Source of the DNA: Palsa-1150 sp964531095
GTDB lineage: Bacteria; Myxococcota_A; Polyangia; Polyangiales; Polyangiaceae
Assembly (NCBI GenBank): GCA_964531095.1
Contig: CAZHED010000020.1
Coordinates: 35,661 to 99,660, forward strand
Direction of reading: 5' to 3'
DNA: 64,000 bases
Shown piece after piece: positions 49,716 to 58,441 of the stretch; the stretch's first letter is position 1; each line of letters opens with the position of its first letter. Both the position numbers and the translations under genes were made by a program. Under the pieces are notes generated by a model. It saw only the letters and a list, made by a program, of their open reading frames with translations, was not told the DNA's origin and searched no databases.

Positions 49716-52067
49716 TTACGGCCCTTCCCCCGCCTCGCGCTCGTCGGTCGGGCGTCCCCACCGTACGAGCGCCGCCATCGCGTGTGGATCGAGCACCGCA
49801 GCTTCCCGCGGGAAGGGGGCGGGCGCGGTCGGTGCCAGGGCGTCCATCGCCCAGCGGTGCAGTGGTTCCAGCGCGAGCGGCGAAGTCGCGCGCACATCGG
49901 CGACGCATGTCGGGTCGAGCGATAGGTCGCACATCCGCGTCTCGTGCTCGTGCGCCCCCACGAGGACGAACGGACCCCAGCGCGCCGCGAAGCGCCCTCC
50001 GAAGGTGGCCATCAGCGGCCGCTCGGTGGATACGAGCGCGCCCCGGGCCACCTGCGCGAGGTCGACCCCCTGGAACATCGGCGGGGGCACGAGTCCGAGC
50101 GCGCCGAGAACCGTTCGCGCCAGATCTTCCGGACCGGTGGGCGCCGCGACGCGACGTCCGGACAGGCCGTCTGCACGCGGCCACCGCACCACCAGGGGGG
50201 TGGCGAGGAGCGGCTCGTCGAGCGTGTCGGCATCGACGAACGGCACGGCCGGCGTTTCGCTCGCCGCGACATCGCCGGTCACGACCACAGCGGTGTCATC
50301 CTCGTGACCCGAGGCGCGCGTTGCGGCGAGCAGACGGCCGAGCGCCTCGTCGTGGGCATCCACGGCGCGATCGTAGAGCGCCCATGCGCGCACCCGGTCC
50401 TCGTCCTTGAAGTGGGCTGGTCGCTTGTGCGCCTTCGTCAGGGCTTCGGCCGCCCGGTGCGGCTCGAGGAGCCCGAAGTAGCCGGCGGGAGGCATCGACT
50501 TCAGCTCATCGGGACTGGCGTCCCAAGGGGGGTGCCCGCCCCGCGCATCCACGACGACCAGGAAGCGGTCTCGATTGTGCGCTTCGATCCACGCGGCCGC
50601 GTCGTCGAACACTCGGGTGGCCGCGACGTCCTCGAGCGGATCGTGCATGACGAAAGAGTCCCAGCCTCGGTCGAAGCCGAAGGCGGGTCCCGTCGTCGGG
50701 TTGGCCGTGAACATTGCCGTCGCGACGCCCGCCTGGCGGCAGGCCTCCGCGATGGTCGTCGGCCCCTGCGGAACGCGCGCGTCGGCGTCTTCGAGGTGCA
50801 GCACCTGCGGCGGTAGGCCGGTGAGCATCGACGCGACGACGGCCGTCGATAGCGAGCTCGACGCGCGATTCGCCATGAACGTCGTGCCCGACGCCGCCAG
50901 GCGGGCGAGCTCCGTGGTCGGGTGCGGCCCTCCCCACGGCGCGAGCGATCTTGCCGAGGTGCTGCCGAGCACGACGAGCACGACGCCGCGCGCGGGGCCG
51001 GGCGCGGGCGCCACCTCGGAGCGGGCCGCGATGATCTGCGGCGCCCCGAACAGGACACGCGTCGCCGAGCCTGCGAGCTTTGCCACCAACGCGATGGACG
51101 CGAGCGCCCCGTCGCCTTCGAGGCCCGTGATCGGCACCGACCAGGGTATCCAAGCGGCTTCGCCGCCGTTCAGGTGGGCCGTCGCGAGCACGATCGGTGC
51201 GCGGCGGTCCCGCAGCAGTTGCGCTTCGACGTCCGCCCCTCCGCCGCCCGCGGCCGCGAGCGACGTTTCGAGCGTCGCGTTGGCGGGGATCCATCCCGAG
51301 CAGCGGACGAAGCCCGGCGCTCGCAGCGAGACAGCGCGCAAGGATCGATCTCCCACCGTCGCATCGGTCAGGACGTCCGCGCGTGTCGGCGCCGCGTACG
51401 TCGGGCCGGGATCGTCGGTTCCCACGTGCACCCAGTCGATCTCGGCGAGCGCGTCCCCGCCCGCCCGCGAACCGCCGACGAAGCGCAATGTCAGCTCGTG
51501 GCCTCCGGGACCGAGCGTGATCGGAGTGGTCGCCCGTGCGACGACGGTGCTCGCCTCGCCTTTGGACAGCGTCCACGTTCCCACGGGCTTTCCGTCGACG
51601 GCGACCGCGACCGCCCGCGCGCTGACCCCGCGTACGCGCGCTTCCACGTACGGGCTCGACTCGGTGGCGTCGGTCGCGACCGCCGGCCAGTAGAAGCTCG
51701 CCGACAGCGTGCGGGATCGCGCGCGCAGCCATGTCGCCCCCCCGTGCTCGACGACCTGATCCACCGCGGCGGCGTGGTCGGATCCCCAGGCCGTGTCCTC
51801 GTCGCCGCGAGCGATCGAGCCCGGCCGAAGCCGGCCATGCATGGTGGGATCGCCGAAGTCGAGCAGAACTCCCCGGTGGCCGAGGGCGCACGAGTCGAGG
51901 TCTCGTACGACGTCGAGCACGGCGGGCCGCACGCTTGTCTCGGGCGCATCGCGGGGGGAGGTCGCCGCCGAGGCCGACGGGGAGGGCGCCGAGTCCGTCG
52001 CGCGCTTGCACGCACACCCGGGTGGAAACGCGACCCATGCGAACAAGAAGGGCGCGAGTCGTTTCAA
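49716..52067 (-). CDS. Sulfatase-fold lipoprotein lacking catalytic motifs
   Basis: The frame most likely starts at a TTG (52067) overlapping the stop of the upstream regulator gene, giving 783 residues and a signal-like start (LKRLAPFLFAWVAFPPGC). Residues about 90-340 are beta-rich jelly-roll-like domains. From about 358 the alkaline-phosphatase/sulfatase fold appears (VVLVVLGSTSARSLAPWGG, TTELARLAASGTTFMANRASS, VASMLTGLPPQVLHLE, GFDRGWDSF). The functional residues are missing: the metal Asp of the first strand reads LGST, the formylglycine site C/S-x-P-x-R reads SLSTAVV near residue 406, and the terminal DHG is TGDVAAS near residue 597. It is probably a binding pseudoenzyme, although a divergent active site cannot be excluded. 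Confidence 0.85.
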   Translation of the reverse strand: MKRLAPFLFAWVAFPPGCACKRATDSAPSPSASAATSPRDAPETSVRPAVLDVVRDLDSCALGHRGVLLDFGDPTMHGRLRPGSIARGDEDTAWGSDHAAAVDQVVEHGGATWLRARSRTLSASFYWPAVATDATESSPYVEARVRGVSARAVAVAVDGKPVGTWTLSKGEASTVVARATTPITLGPGGHELTLRFVGGSRAGGDALAEIDWVHVGTDDPGPTYAAPTRADVLTDATVGDRSLRAVSLRAPGFVRCSGWIPANATLETSLAAAGGGGADVEAQLLRDRRAPIVLATAHLNGGEAAWIPWSVPITGLEGDGALASIALVAKLAGSATRVLFGAPQIIAARSEVAPAPGPARGVVLVVLGSTSARSLAPWGGPHPTTELARLAASGTTFMANRASSSLSTAVVASMLTGLPPQVLHLEDADARVPQGPTTIAEACRQAGVATAMFTANPTTGPAFGFDRGWDSFVMHDPLEDVAATRVFDDAAAWIEAHNRDRFLVVVDARGGHPPWDASPDELKSMPPAGYFGLLEPHRAAEALTKAHKRPAHFKDEDRVRAWALYDRAVDAHDEALGRLLAATRASGHEDDTAVVVTGDVAASETPAVPFVDADTLDEPLLATPLVVRWPRADGLSGRRVAAPTGPEDLARTVLGALGLVPPPMFQGVDLAQVARGALVSTERPLMATFGGRFAARWGPFVLVGAHEHETRMCDLSLDPTCVADVRATSPLALEPLHRWAMDALAPTAPAPFPREAAVLDPHAMAALVRWGRPTDEREAGEGP

Positions 52068-55000
52068 GGGATCTGCGCGGACCTCACGCGCGTCGCCTTG
52101 CCGTTGCGCACTTCGATGACGTGTGTGGATTCGCGACCGCCCTGCTCCACGCGCACTTCGTGATACCCGGGCGCCGCCACGCTCGCGACGTACGGTCCCG
52201 AGCCGGCCACCGCTCCGTCGATGCGTACGATCGCGCTCGCCGGCGCTCGGACCTCGAGCCAGCCGAAGCCCGGCGGCACTTCCGCTCCGGGTGGCAAGTC
52301 GTCCCCTCCGCTCGAGGGAGCGGCGCTGGCCGTTACCCCTGCGCTGGCCACGCTGGCCGGGCCAGCGACGGAAGCGGAGAGCACCGGAGCGCCGGTGGGC
52401 GCAGGCTCCGGGCGGGCCCAATACGACACGCCGGCGACGACGATCACCAGCGATCCGGCCGCGAGCACCAGTGGCCACCGATTGTTCCGCCGGGGAGCCG
52501 GCGATCGGCTCTGGGACAGCGCCTGGGGTGCTGGTTCGGAGGTCACGGTTGGCGTTGCAACAGGAGGGTCTGCGGTCTGGTGCGCCGTCGGCGGCCCGGC
52601 CGGCACGACCGCATCGGGCGGGATCGATCCGACCGCAGGCTCGTCCGCGTCGCTCGGAAGCATGCCGTCGTCGGGCGGGTTTGACGACCGCGGTCGTAGC
52701 TCGCTCGGCCGGACAAGGGGTGGCAGATCCGACGCCGGTGTCCGAGAGATGCGGGGCTCCATCGAGCGGTCGCTGATCTCGCGCATCACCGCGTCCTCGA
52801 GCGAAGAAGGAGGGCCGTCGACCGGCTCCGACCGTGGCGCGGGCGGCTGACTCGGCAAAAGCAGCTCGAAATCGGTCGGTGACGCCGACGGTTGCGGGGG
52901 CGGAGTGCGTTCGCGGCCGGCCACCGCCCGGTGTGGCGGGGAGGGCGCGCTCGGCCGTGCGTTCGGGGGTATCGACGTCTGTCCGGGCGAGCCCCGGAGC
53001 ACGGCGAGCGCCGCGTCGACCGCAGGAGTCAGGATGTCCGCGCCGTTCGCTCCCTGAACGGCGAGGATCGCCCCGCGCGCGGCCAGATCGGAGAGGATGT
53101 CCTCGAGCAAGCTCGGCGAGGCCTCGCCCGCCAGCAGCATCTGCCGCGGCGTAGAACCTTGCGCGAGTCGCCGGATGAGCGTGCGGGTCGGTTCGGGGGT
53201 TGCGCGCAGGTACGCCTCGAGCGCCTGATCGTCGAATGCGATGCGCTCGACGATCGTCATCCGGGCACCCGTCGTTGCTACGAGGGCGCCGCGGGCAAGC
53301 GCGATCGGGCGCAGGAGCTGCTGGTCGAGTGTGCCCGTCAGCTCGCCGTGGATCGGCTCGCTGCTCGGCCCGACCACGAACCGTCCCGCACCGACGCCGA
53401 GGAGTCCTGCCAGCGCGCGCTCTCCGCTGCGGTAGCTGCCATCGCTCGCCGTGCGGGTTGCTTTGCGCGGAGCCCCCCCCCGGACCTCCACCTCGTAGAG
53501 GTGCGTCGCGTCGCGGACCGAGACGCGCGCATCTTTGCGGACGAGGCAGACGAGCTCCAGCAGCAGGCGTGGCGTCAAGCCGTCGAGCCGGCCGCGGACT
53601 TCCCCCTCACCGCGGAGGCGAAGCTCGATTCTCGCGCGCGGCCGGAGCACCTCGCGGACACGCGCGAGGATCGCGCGAGACCCGCTTTCTTTGCGCAGAT
53701 AGGCGGCCGCGCTCGCGCCTAGCTCGCGCACGCGCTGCAGCAGGTCTTCTTTCCACGATAGAAGGATGACCGGCGTGTCGCGCAACGCGACGTCGCGCCG
53801 CAGCGCGCGGCAAAGGGCGAAGCCGTCGATCCCCGGCATCAGGATGTCGCTGACGACCAGCTCGGGCTGCACTCGCAGCGCGAGGTCGAGCGCGGTCGTT
53901 CCGTCGAGCGCTTCGTGGACCTCGCATCCGGCCGTCCGCAACAAGTCGGAGATGAACCATGTCACGCCCGGATCGTCGTCGGCGACGACGACGCGCCTCC
54001 CGCTCAAACGGACGTCCGCCGCCGCGCCGCGCCCTCTGCCCGAGATACGGTCGGTCGCTGGGAGGTCTTGTTGAAGCCACGGAGCGAGCGCGATCGCGCC
54101 TTCGGGCGCGTCGCCGCCGAAACGGACCGTGCCGCCGGTCTTGCGAGTGACGATCTCCTGAACGCGCGCGATCGCTCCCCAGAGCGCGGCGAGCACCTCG
54201 GTTCCCTCGCCCAGCGGCACCCGGAGCGCGCGCGCCGGGCGGTCCACGCTGTCCACCAGCGCGCGCCTCAGCTCTTCGGCGAGGCGGTCGCCGAGCTGTT
54301 CGAGCGTCGGCTCGCCCAACGTCACGCGCGTCGTGCGCTCATCGTGGGTGTCGACAATCTCGTCGCACGTCGCCCGCAGGAGCTCGGGGGAGACGGGTTT
54401 GGTGAGTGTCCTCGTCACGCCCAGCGCAACGAAGCGTGCCACCTCCTCCGGCGAGCGAAACGTTCCGAGAACGACGACCGGCACGGGGTCGGTGAGGGGG
54501 TCATCGAGCAGGGCCTCGACCAGCTCCGGCCCGCGCGCGAGGTCGGTGTCGACGAGGACCAGGTCGGGCGCGTGGGCGCGCGCGAGCGCGAGGGCGCTGT
54601 CCACGTCGTCGGTCCGCTCGCACTCGAATGCCCTGGTGAGGGGGTGTCCCTCCTCGGAGAGGGCGCCCGCGAGCGCTTCGCCGCCGACGACAAGCGCCGC
54701 AATGGCTACCGGCCCCGGGGCCCGGTTCGCCGGTTCGGCGCCGGTTCGCGAGGGTGCTTCGCGGGAAGGGATGTCCCCCCAAGCCAGCGCCGGCAAGTCC
54801 TCGAGCACCTGCGCGATGAAGGCCACGTCGGGTTCGCGCATCGAGCCCGCCTGGCTGCTGCGGTCCAGGAGGGCGAGCACCTCTTGCAGGGCGTGCGTCA
54901 TCGCCTCGAAGCGAAGCAGCCGCGCTCCGGCGCCAAGCGCGTGAAGACGCCGTCGGAGCTCGTCGCGCGCGGCCTTCGACGAAGGATCCTCTTCGAGCAG

Positions 55001-55117
55001 TCCGAGCAGCTCGCGCGCGTCGTTCACCTTGCGTCCCAGCGAGGCCACGAAGTCGGCGCTCGCGCCGCCGACCCGTCCACCGTCGTTGCCCTTTGCTCCC
55101 GATGCGGCGGTCGGCAT
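52064..55117 (-). CDS. Large Hpt-like/double-receiver/DUF4388/PEGA regulator
   Basis: A 1017-residue multi-domain protein. Residues about 20-100 resemble a degenerate Hpt helix bundle (LRRRLHALGAGARLLRFEAM, Lys of HxxKG lost). Receiver 1 at about 140-260 has an Asp in LVLVDTD and a Lys in TLTKPVSP. Receiver 2 at about 375-490 is complete: VVVADDDPG, phosphoacceptor Asp in VSDILMPGIDG near 424, LSWKED, YLRKES. A DUF4388-type domain follows (about 505-620: GRLDGLTPRLLLELVCLVRKDARVSV), then a Pro/Ser-rich linker, one transmembrane helix near 880-900 and a C-terminal PEGA domain (GWLEVRAPASAIVRIDGA, VAAPGYHEVRVEQGG). It would join cytoplasmic phosphorelay input to an envelope-facing domain. Its stop overlaps the sulfatase-fold gene start. 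Confidence 0.88.
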   Translation of the reverse strand: MPTAASGAKGNDGGRVGGASADFVASLGRKVNDARELLGLLEEDPSSKAARDELRRRLHALGAGARLLRFEAMTHALQEVLALLDRSSQAGSMREPDVAFIAQVLEDLPALAWGDIPSREAPSRTGAEPANRAPGPVAIAALVVGGEALAGALSEEGHPLTRAFECERTDDVDSALALARAHAPDLVLVDTDLARGPELVEALLDDPLTDPVPVVVLGTFRSPEEVARFVALGVTRTLTKPVSPELLRATCDEIVDTHDERTTRVTLGEPTLEQLGDRLAEELRRALVDSVDRPARALRVPLGEGTEVLAALWGAIARVQEIVTRKTGGTVRFGGDAPEGAIALAPWLQQDLPATDRISGRGRGAAADVRLSGRRVVVADDDPGVTWFISDLLRTAGCEVHEALDGTTALDLALRVQPELVVSDILMPGIDGFALCRALRRDVALRDTPVILLSWKEDLLQRVRELGASAAAYLRKESGSRAILARVREVLRPRARIELRLRGEGEVRGRLDGLTPRLLLELVCLVRKDARVSVRDATHLYEVEVRGGAPRKATRTASDGSYRSGERALAGLLGVGAGRFVVGPSSEPIHGELTGTLDQQLLRPIALARGALVATTGARMTIVERIAFDDQALEAYLRATPEPTRTLIRRLAQGSTPRQMLLAGEASPSLLEDILSDLAARGAILAVQGANGADILTPAVDAALAVLRGSPGQTSIPPNARPSAPSPPHRAVAGRERTPPPQPSASPTDFELLLPSQPPAPRSEPVDGPPSSLEDAVMREISDRSMEPRISRTPASDLPPLVRPSELRPRSSNPPDDGMLPSDADEPAVGSIPPDAVVPAGPPTAHQTADPPVATPTVTSEPAPQALSQSRSPAPRRNNRWPLVLAAGSLVIVVAGVSYWARPEPAPTGAPVLSASVAGPASVASAGVTASAAPSSGGDDLPPGAEVPPGFGWLEVRAPASAIVRIDGAVAGSGPYVASVAAPGYHEVRVEQGGRESTHVIEVRNGKATRVRSAQIP

Positions 55118-55208
55118 TGCCCTCTCTCGGCCGTAGCACGAGAGGGCTGCAAAGTGCAGCGGGTGCTGGGGGTCACTCCGGAGGGGCGGAGCGAAGGTCG
55201 CGCGTTAT

Positions 55209-56030
55209 ATGCTGGCCCGGGTGATATCCGCGTCTGTTCCGCCGCCCTCGAGCCACGTGGGGGAGAACGGCTCGCTCGTGCTTCAGTTCGGGGCATCGGT
55301 TGGACTGGCCGCCGCCGGCGCGCTCCTCTGCACTGTGCCCGCGATGATCCGCGTCTCGGCCGGGCTCGCGGGCGAGGCCCCGGTCGTGCGCGCATGGGCT
55401 GCGCTCGCCGCGGCTGCGCTCGGGCCTATGGGGTTGTCGATCGCGGTGCTGCGGGGTGCGCGGCGGGGGCTCCGAGTGTTCGCCGATCCCCACGCGCGGT
55501 TGCGCTGGCTCGGTTTCGGCCTTTGGCTCACGTGGCTGTTCGTCACGCTCGCGGTCTTCGGCAGTGTGCTTCGCGCGACCACGCACCATCGAGCCCTCGC
55601 CGGGGTGACCTACGGCTTCGGTGCGCTGGCGTTCGCCGTCGGGTGGGGGCTCGTGTGTGCCCGCGTGGTCGCCGTTCTGCGAGGCCTGTCGGAAGGTCCG
55701 CGGCGGGTGGCGATGGTTTCGATCGGCATGGTCACCCTCGTTTCTCTCGCCTACGTGGTCCAGCGATTCGTGACTGTCGTGTCGGCGGCGCCGCCGTCGG
55801 CTCGAGCGGCGGTCACCGTCGTCGACGTGGTTGCCTTCCTGCTCGCCGCCCTCTTGGTCGCGCGCGATTGGCGGGGCGCCATTCGCCCTCTGGCTGTCGT
55901 GGGACCGCCGGTGGCCGTCTTCCTGGCCGCCCTTGGCATCACGACCTTGCTCGACCCCCCCGTGCGCCAGGCGTTGGCCGAGCACGCCCCCGCTTTCGTG
56001 ACCGCCGCGGATCTCGTATCCGGGCGGTGA
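55209..56030 (+). CDS. Multi-pass membrane protein of unknown function
   Basis: A 273-residue protein with seven or eight hydrophobic segments (LQFGASVGLAAAGALLCTVPAM, WAALAAAALGPMGLSIAVL, WLGFGLWLTWLFVTLAVFGSVL, AGVTYGFGALAFAVGWGLV, VAMVSIGMVTLVSLAYVV, VTVVDVVAFLLAALLVA, VVGPPVAVFLAALGITTLL). Basic residues cluster between helices, consistent with an inner-membrane protein. No transporter, enzyme or sensory motif is recognised. It is divergent from the large regulator gene, with about 90 bases between, and is followed by two genes in the same direction. It may be a partner of those neighbours, but nothing in the sequence shows this. Confidence 0.75.
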   Translation: MLARVISASVPPPSSHVGENGSLVLQFGASVGLAAAGALLCTVPAMIRVSAGLAGEAPVVRAWAALAAAALGPMGLSIAVLRGARRGLRVFADPHARLRWLGFGLWLTWLFVTLAVFGSVLRATTHHRALAGVTYGFGALAFAVGWGLVCARVVAVLRGLSEGPRRVAMVSIGMVTLVSLAYVVQRFVTVVSAAPPSARAAVTVVDVVAFLLAALLVARDWRGAIRPLAVVGPPVAVFLAALGITTLLDPPVRQALAEHAPAFVTAADLVSGR

Positions 56031-56195
56031 CCCCCTCAGGCGGAGCGCCAGCACTCGGGGCACGCGAGCAGGCGAGCACCGGAACACCAAGCATGACGTG
56101 AGGTGAGGCGCCCCGGCGAAGCCCGAGCCGCGCCGTCGTGCTAAGCCGGTGCCTCCGCGGGAACGCCTGTGCTCCTCGAAGCGAACATCCGCCAA

Positions 56196-56963
56196 ATGAC
56201 CCTGGTGTTCGGCATCGCCCTTCTCGGGACGACGAGCGCGACCACCGCGCTCGCCGACGGGCCAGCCGGGTCCCCCCCTCTGGCTGCCGCCTCCGACCAG
56301 CCAGCCACGACGCGAGGCGTGGCCGTGGTCGCGTTCGCGGGAGCCACCGACGCAGCATGGCCTCTCGCGAGCTCGCTCTACGCCGCCTCGTCGCTCCGGC
56401 CCGCCGCACTCGACGAGGCGCGCGCACGCGTGCTCTGCGGCGAAGCTCCACCGATGGGCGCTTCCGCCGACGTGCGCGATCTGGCGGAGATGGTCGCTGC
56501 GCTCCGTGGGGACGACGCGCCATCGCGCGCGTTGCTTGGCGCCATTGCGCGTCGCCTCTCCGTGCGCGCGGTCGTGGTGGTCCGCGTAGACCCGAGAGGG
56601 CCGAGTGCCCGCTCGTTTCTGGTCGATTCAGCCTCGTTCGACGCCGCCACCTACGCGCCCGACGAGGGCACCGCCCTGTCGTGGTCGGCCGCGACGCGCT
56701 CGCTCGTCCGCGCATTCGGGACGGGTGAGGCCGCGGGCAGCGAAGCGGCGGTCGCTGCATCGAGTGCTCTTCGGGCGCCCGCCCTCGCGACGCACCGGGA
56801 CCGGAAGGCCGACGATGCCCCGACGGGCGGTCGCGCGTTCTACGAGTCGGGCTGGTTTTGGGGAGCCATCGGTGCTGCGGCGTTCGGCGCCGGTGCCGTT
56901 TTCTTGGCAACGCGAGACACGGGCCCGTCGGCGATCCATCTTCAACTGGAGGTGCCGCATTAA
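56196..56963 (+). CDS. Hypothetical secreted protein with C-terminal membrane segment
   Basis: With the ATG at 56196 (MTLVFGIALLGTTSATTALADG) the protein has 255 residues and a clean signal peptide; a start at 56169 would add nine. Residues about 30-190 form a domain with alternating helices and strands (VAVVAFAGATDAAWPLAS, RARVLCGEA, GAIARRLSVRAVVVVRVD, FLVDSASFDAATYAPDE). A terminal transmembrane segment near 225-245 (GWFWGAIGAAAFGAGAVFLAT) is followed by a short tail. This layout, a small domain with a C-terminal YExxWFWGxxGAA-like helix, is frequent in myxobacterial periplasmic proteins. Its function is unknown. The metalloprotease gene starts one base after its stop codon. Confidence 0.75.
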   Translation: MTLVFGIALLGTTSATTALADGPAGSPPLAAASDQPATTRGVAVVAFAGATDAAWPLASSLYAASSLRPAALDEARARVLCGEAPPMGASADVRDLAEMVAALRGDDAPSRALLGAIARRLSVRAVVVVRVDPRGPSARSFLVDSASFDAATYAPDEGTALSWSAATRSLVRAFGTGEAAGSEAAVAASSALRAPALATHRDRKADDAPTGGRAFYESGWFWGAIGAAAFGAGAVFLATRDTGPSAIHLQLEVPH

Positions 56964-56964
56964 C

Positions 56965-58152
56965 ATGGCTCGGTCGCGCGCACGCCTGTGCATCCCCCCA
57001 TCGACGGCGCTACGGCGGGGCCTCGCACGAGCCCTCGTTCTCGTCGTTGCGGTGCTGGCGCTCGTTGGTGGCCATCCAGCAGCGCTGGCCCAGTCCGACC
57101 CGCCGATTTCGATGCCACCGCGGGACGTTGCGCTCCTCGTTCAGCCTTCCGCCGCAAAGCTTCCGCCGCGACCTGCCGAGTTTCAGCGCATCGAGCGCGG
57201 GTGGCTCACACTCGAGTTTCCCGGCAGCGTCCGCGACCGGGCCGACGAGCTTGCGCGCGAAGCCGAAGAGTTTCGCGCCCGGTTGGCGAGCGAGTTCGGT
57301 CAGGGGGTTCTCGAGCACGTGCTCGTTCGGGTCGCGCGAACGCCCGACCAAATGGCCGAGCTTGCGCCCGAGGAGGCGCCGCCCCCCGGCTACGCGGCCG
57401 GCGTCGCGTACCCCTCGGCGCACCTCGCTCTCCTGGCCCTTCAGGCGCCGGGCACGTGGGAGGCGCCGGATCTGACCGAGCTCCTGCGCCACGAGCTGTC
57501 ACACCTCGCGCTCTACGACGCAGTCGCCGGGCATCACGTGCCGCGGTGGTTCGACGAGGGGCTCGCGATCCACGAGTCGGGCGAGTTGCCCTGGGCGCGG
57601 CGTGTTGCGCTCGCAGACGCGTCGCTCGGCAAGCACCTCCTTCCCTTCGTCGACCTCGATCGCGGCTTCCCGGCGGACCACTACGACGTGAACGTCGCTT
57701 ACGCCGAATCAGCGGACTTCGTGAGCTACCTCCTGCGCGATTCGGACCGTGCGCGATTCGGATCGCTGGTCGAGCGCGTGCGCGCCGGGGCTGCGTTCGA
57801 CCGAGCGCTCGAGGATGCCTATGGCACGGACATGCGCAAGCTCGAGTACGAGTGGCGCACCGAGCTGAGTCGCCGATTCGGCATCGTGCCGGCCTTGACC
57901 GGCGGCGGCTTGCTGTGGGTGCTCATCGTGGGGCTGGCGACGGCGGCGTGGGTGAAGCGCCGCAGGCTCGCCAAAGAGAAGCTCGCGCGGTGGGCCCTCG
58001 AGGAGGCGGAGATGGAGGCGGCGATCGCGAAGGCCGACCGAGCGCGCGCCGAGAAGGCGCCGGCGGCCCCCGCCGAGGAGGAGATCCTACGGAGTCCGAC
58101 GCCGAGTATTCCTGTCGTCGAGCACGAGGGGCGCTGGTACACGGTTCATTGA
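56965..58152 (+). CDS. Peptidase-MA-like membrane-anchored metalloprotease
   Basis: The ATG at 56965 gives 395 residues with a signal peptide (ALVLVVAVLALVGGHPAALAQ). Residues about 70-300 form a gluzincin-type domain: zinc motif HELSH at residues 176-180 (LTELLRHELSHLAL) and the third ligand Glu about 20 residues later in RWFDEGLAIHES. This is the peptidase MA-like family (PF13485 type). All expected zinc ligands and the catalytic Glu are present. A transmembrane helix near 315-335 (GGGLLWVLIVGLATAAWV) is followed by a charged coiled-coil-like tail with EEAEMEAAIAKADRARAEKAPA. It is thus an inner-membrane protein with a periplasmic protease domain. Its target is unknown. Confidence 0.88.
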   Translation: MARSRARLCIPPSTALRRGLARALVLVVAVLALVGGHPAALAQSDPPISMPPRDVALLVQPSAAKLPPRPAEFQRIERGWLTLEFPGSVRDRADELAREAEEFRARLASEFGQGVLEHVLVRVARTPDQMAELAPEEAPPPGYAAGVAYPSAHLALLALQAPGTWEAPDLTELLRHELSHLALYDAVAGHHVPRWFDEGLAIHESGELPWARRVALADASLGKHLLPFVDLDRGFPADHYDVNVAYAESADFVSYLLRDSDRARFGSLVERVRAGAAFDRALEDAYGTDMRKLEYEWRTELSRRFGIVPALTGGGLLWVLIVGLATAAWVKRRRLAKEKLARWALEEAEMEAAIAKADRARAEKAPAAPAEEEILRSPTPSIPVVEHEGRWYTVH

Positions 58153-58169
58153 GTGCCGCGATCCCATTA

Positions 58170-58253
58170 GGTCTCCGTTCGGCCGCGGTTGATCGGCTTG
58201 CAATCGCGTCCGGTCTCCGTTCGACCGCGGTTGATTCGCTTGCAACCGCGTCA
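58170..58253 (+). repeat. Two imperfect 42-base tandem repeats
   Basis: Units at 58170-58211 and 58212-58253 both begin GGTCTCCGTTCG and share TTGCAA near the end; they differ at a handful of positions. They lie in the 289-base gap between the metalloprotease and the Ser-rich lipoprotein genes. The rest of the gap shows no recognised gene or promoter. Confidence 0.8.
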
Positions 58254-58441
58254 ACGCACGCCCGCCCACTGGATCGGTGCGCCAAAGCGTGCCACCGGCG
58301 GGGCGCCAGTGTCGTGGTGTTGATGATGCTCACTCGGCGGTAGGCGTAACCACCGAAGGGTACGGGATGTGCTTGTGCGGTCGTGCCGCGCCATGCCGCG
58401 ACTCGCGTCGTCGCCCGGAAGCGGAAACGAGGGAGACTGTC

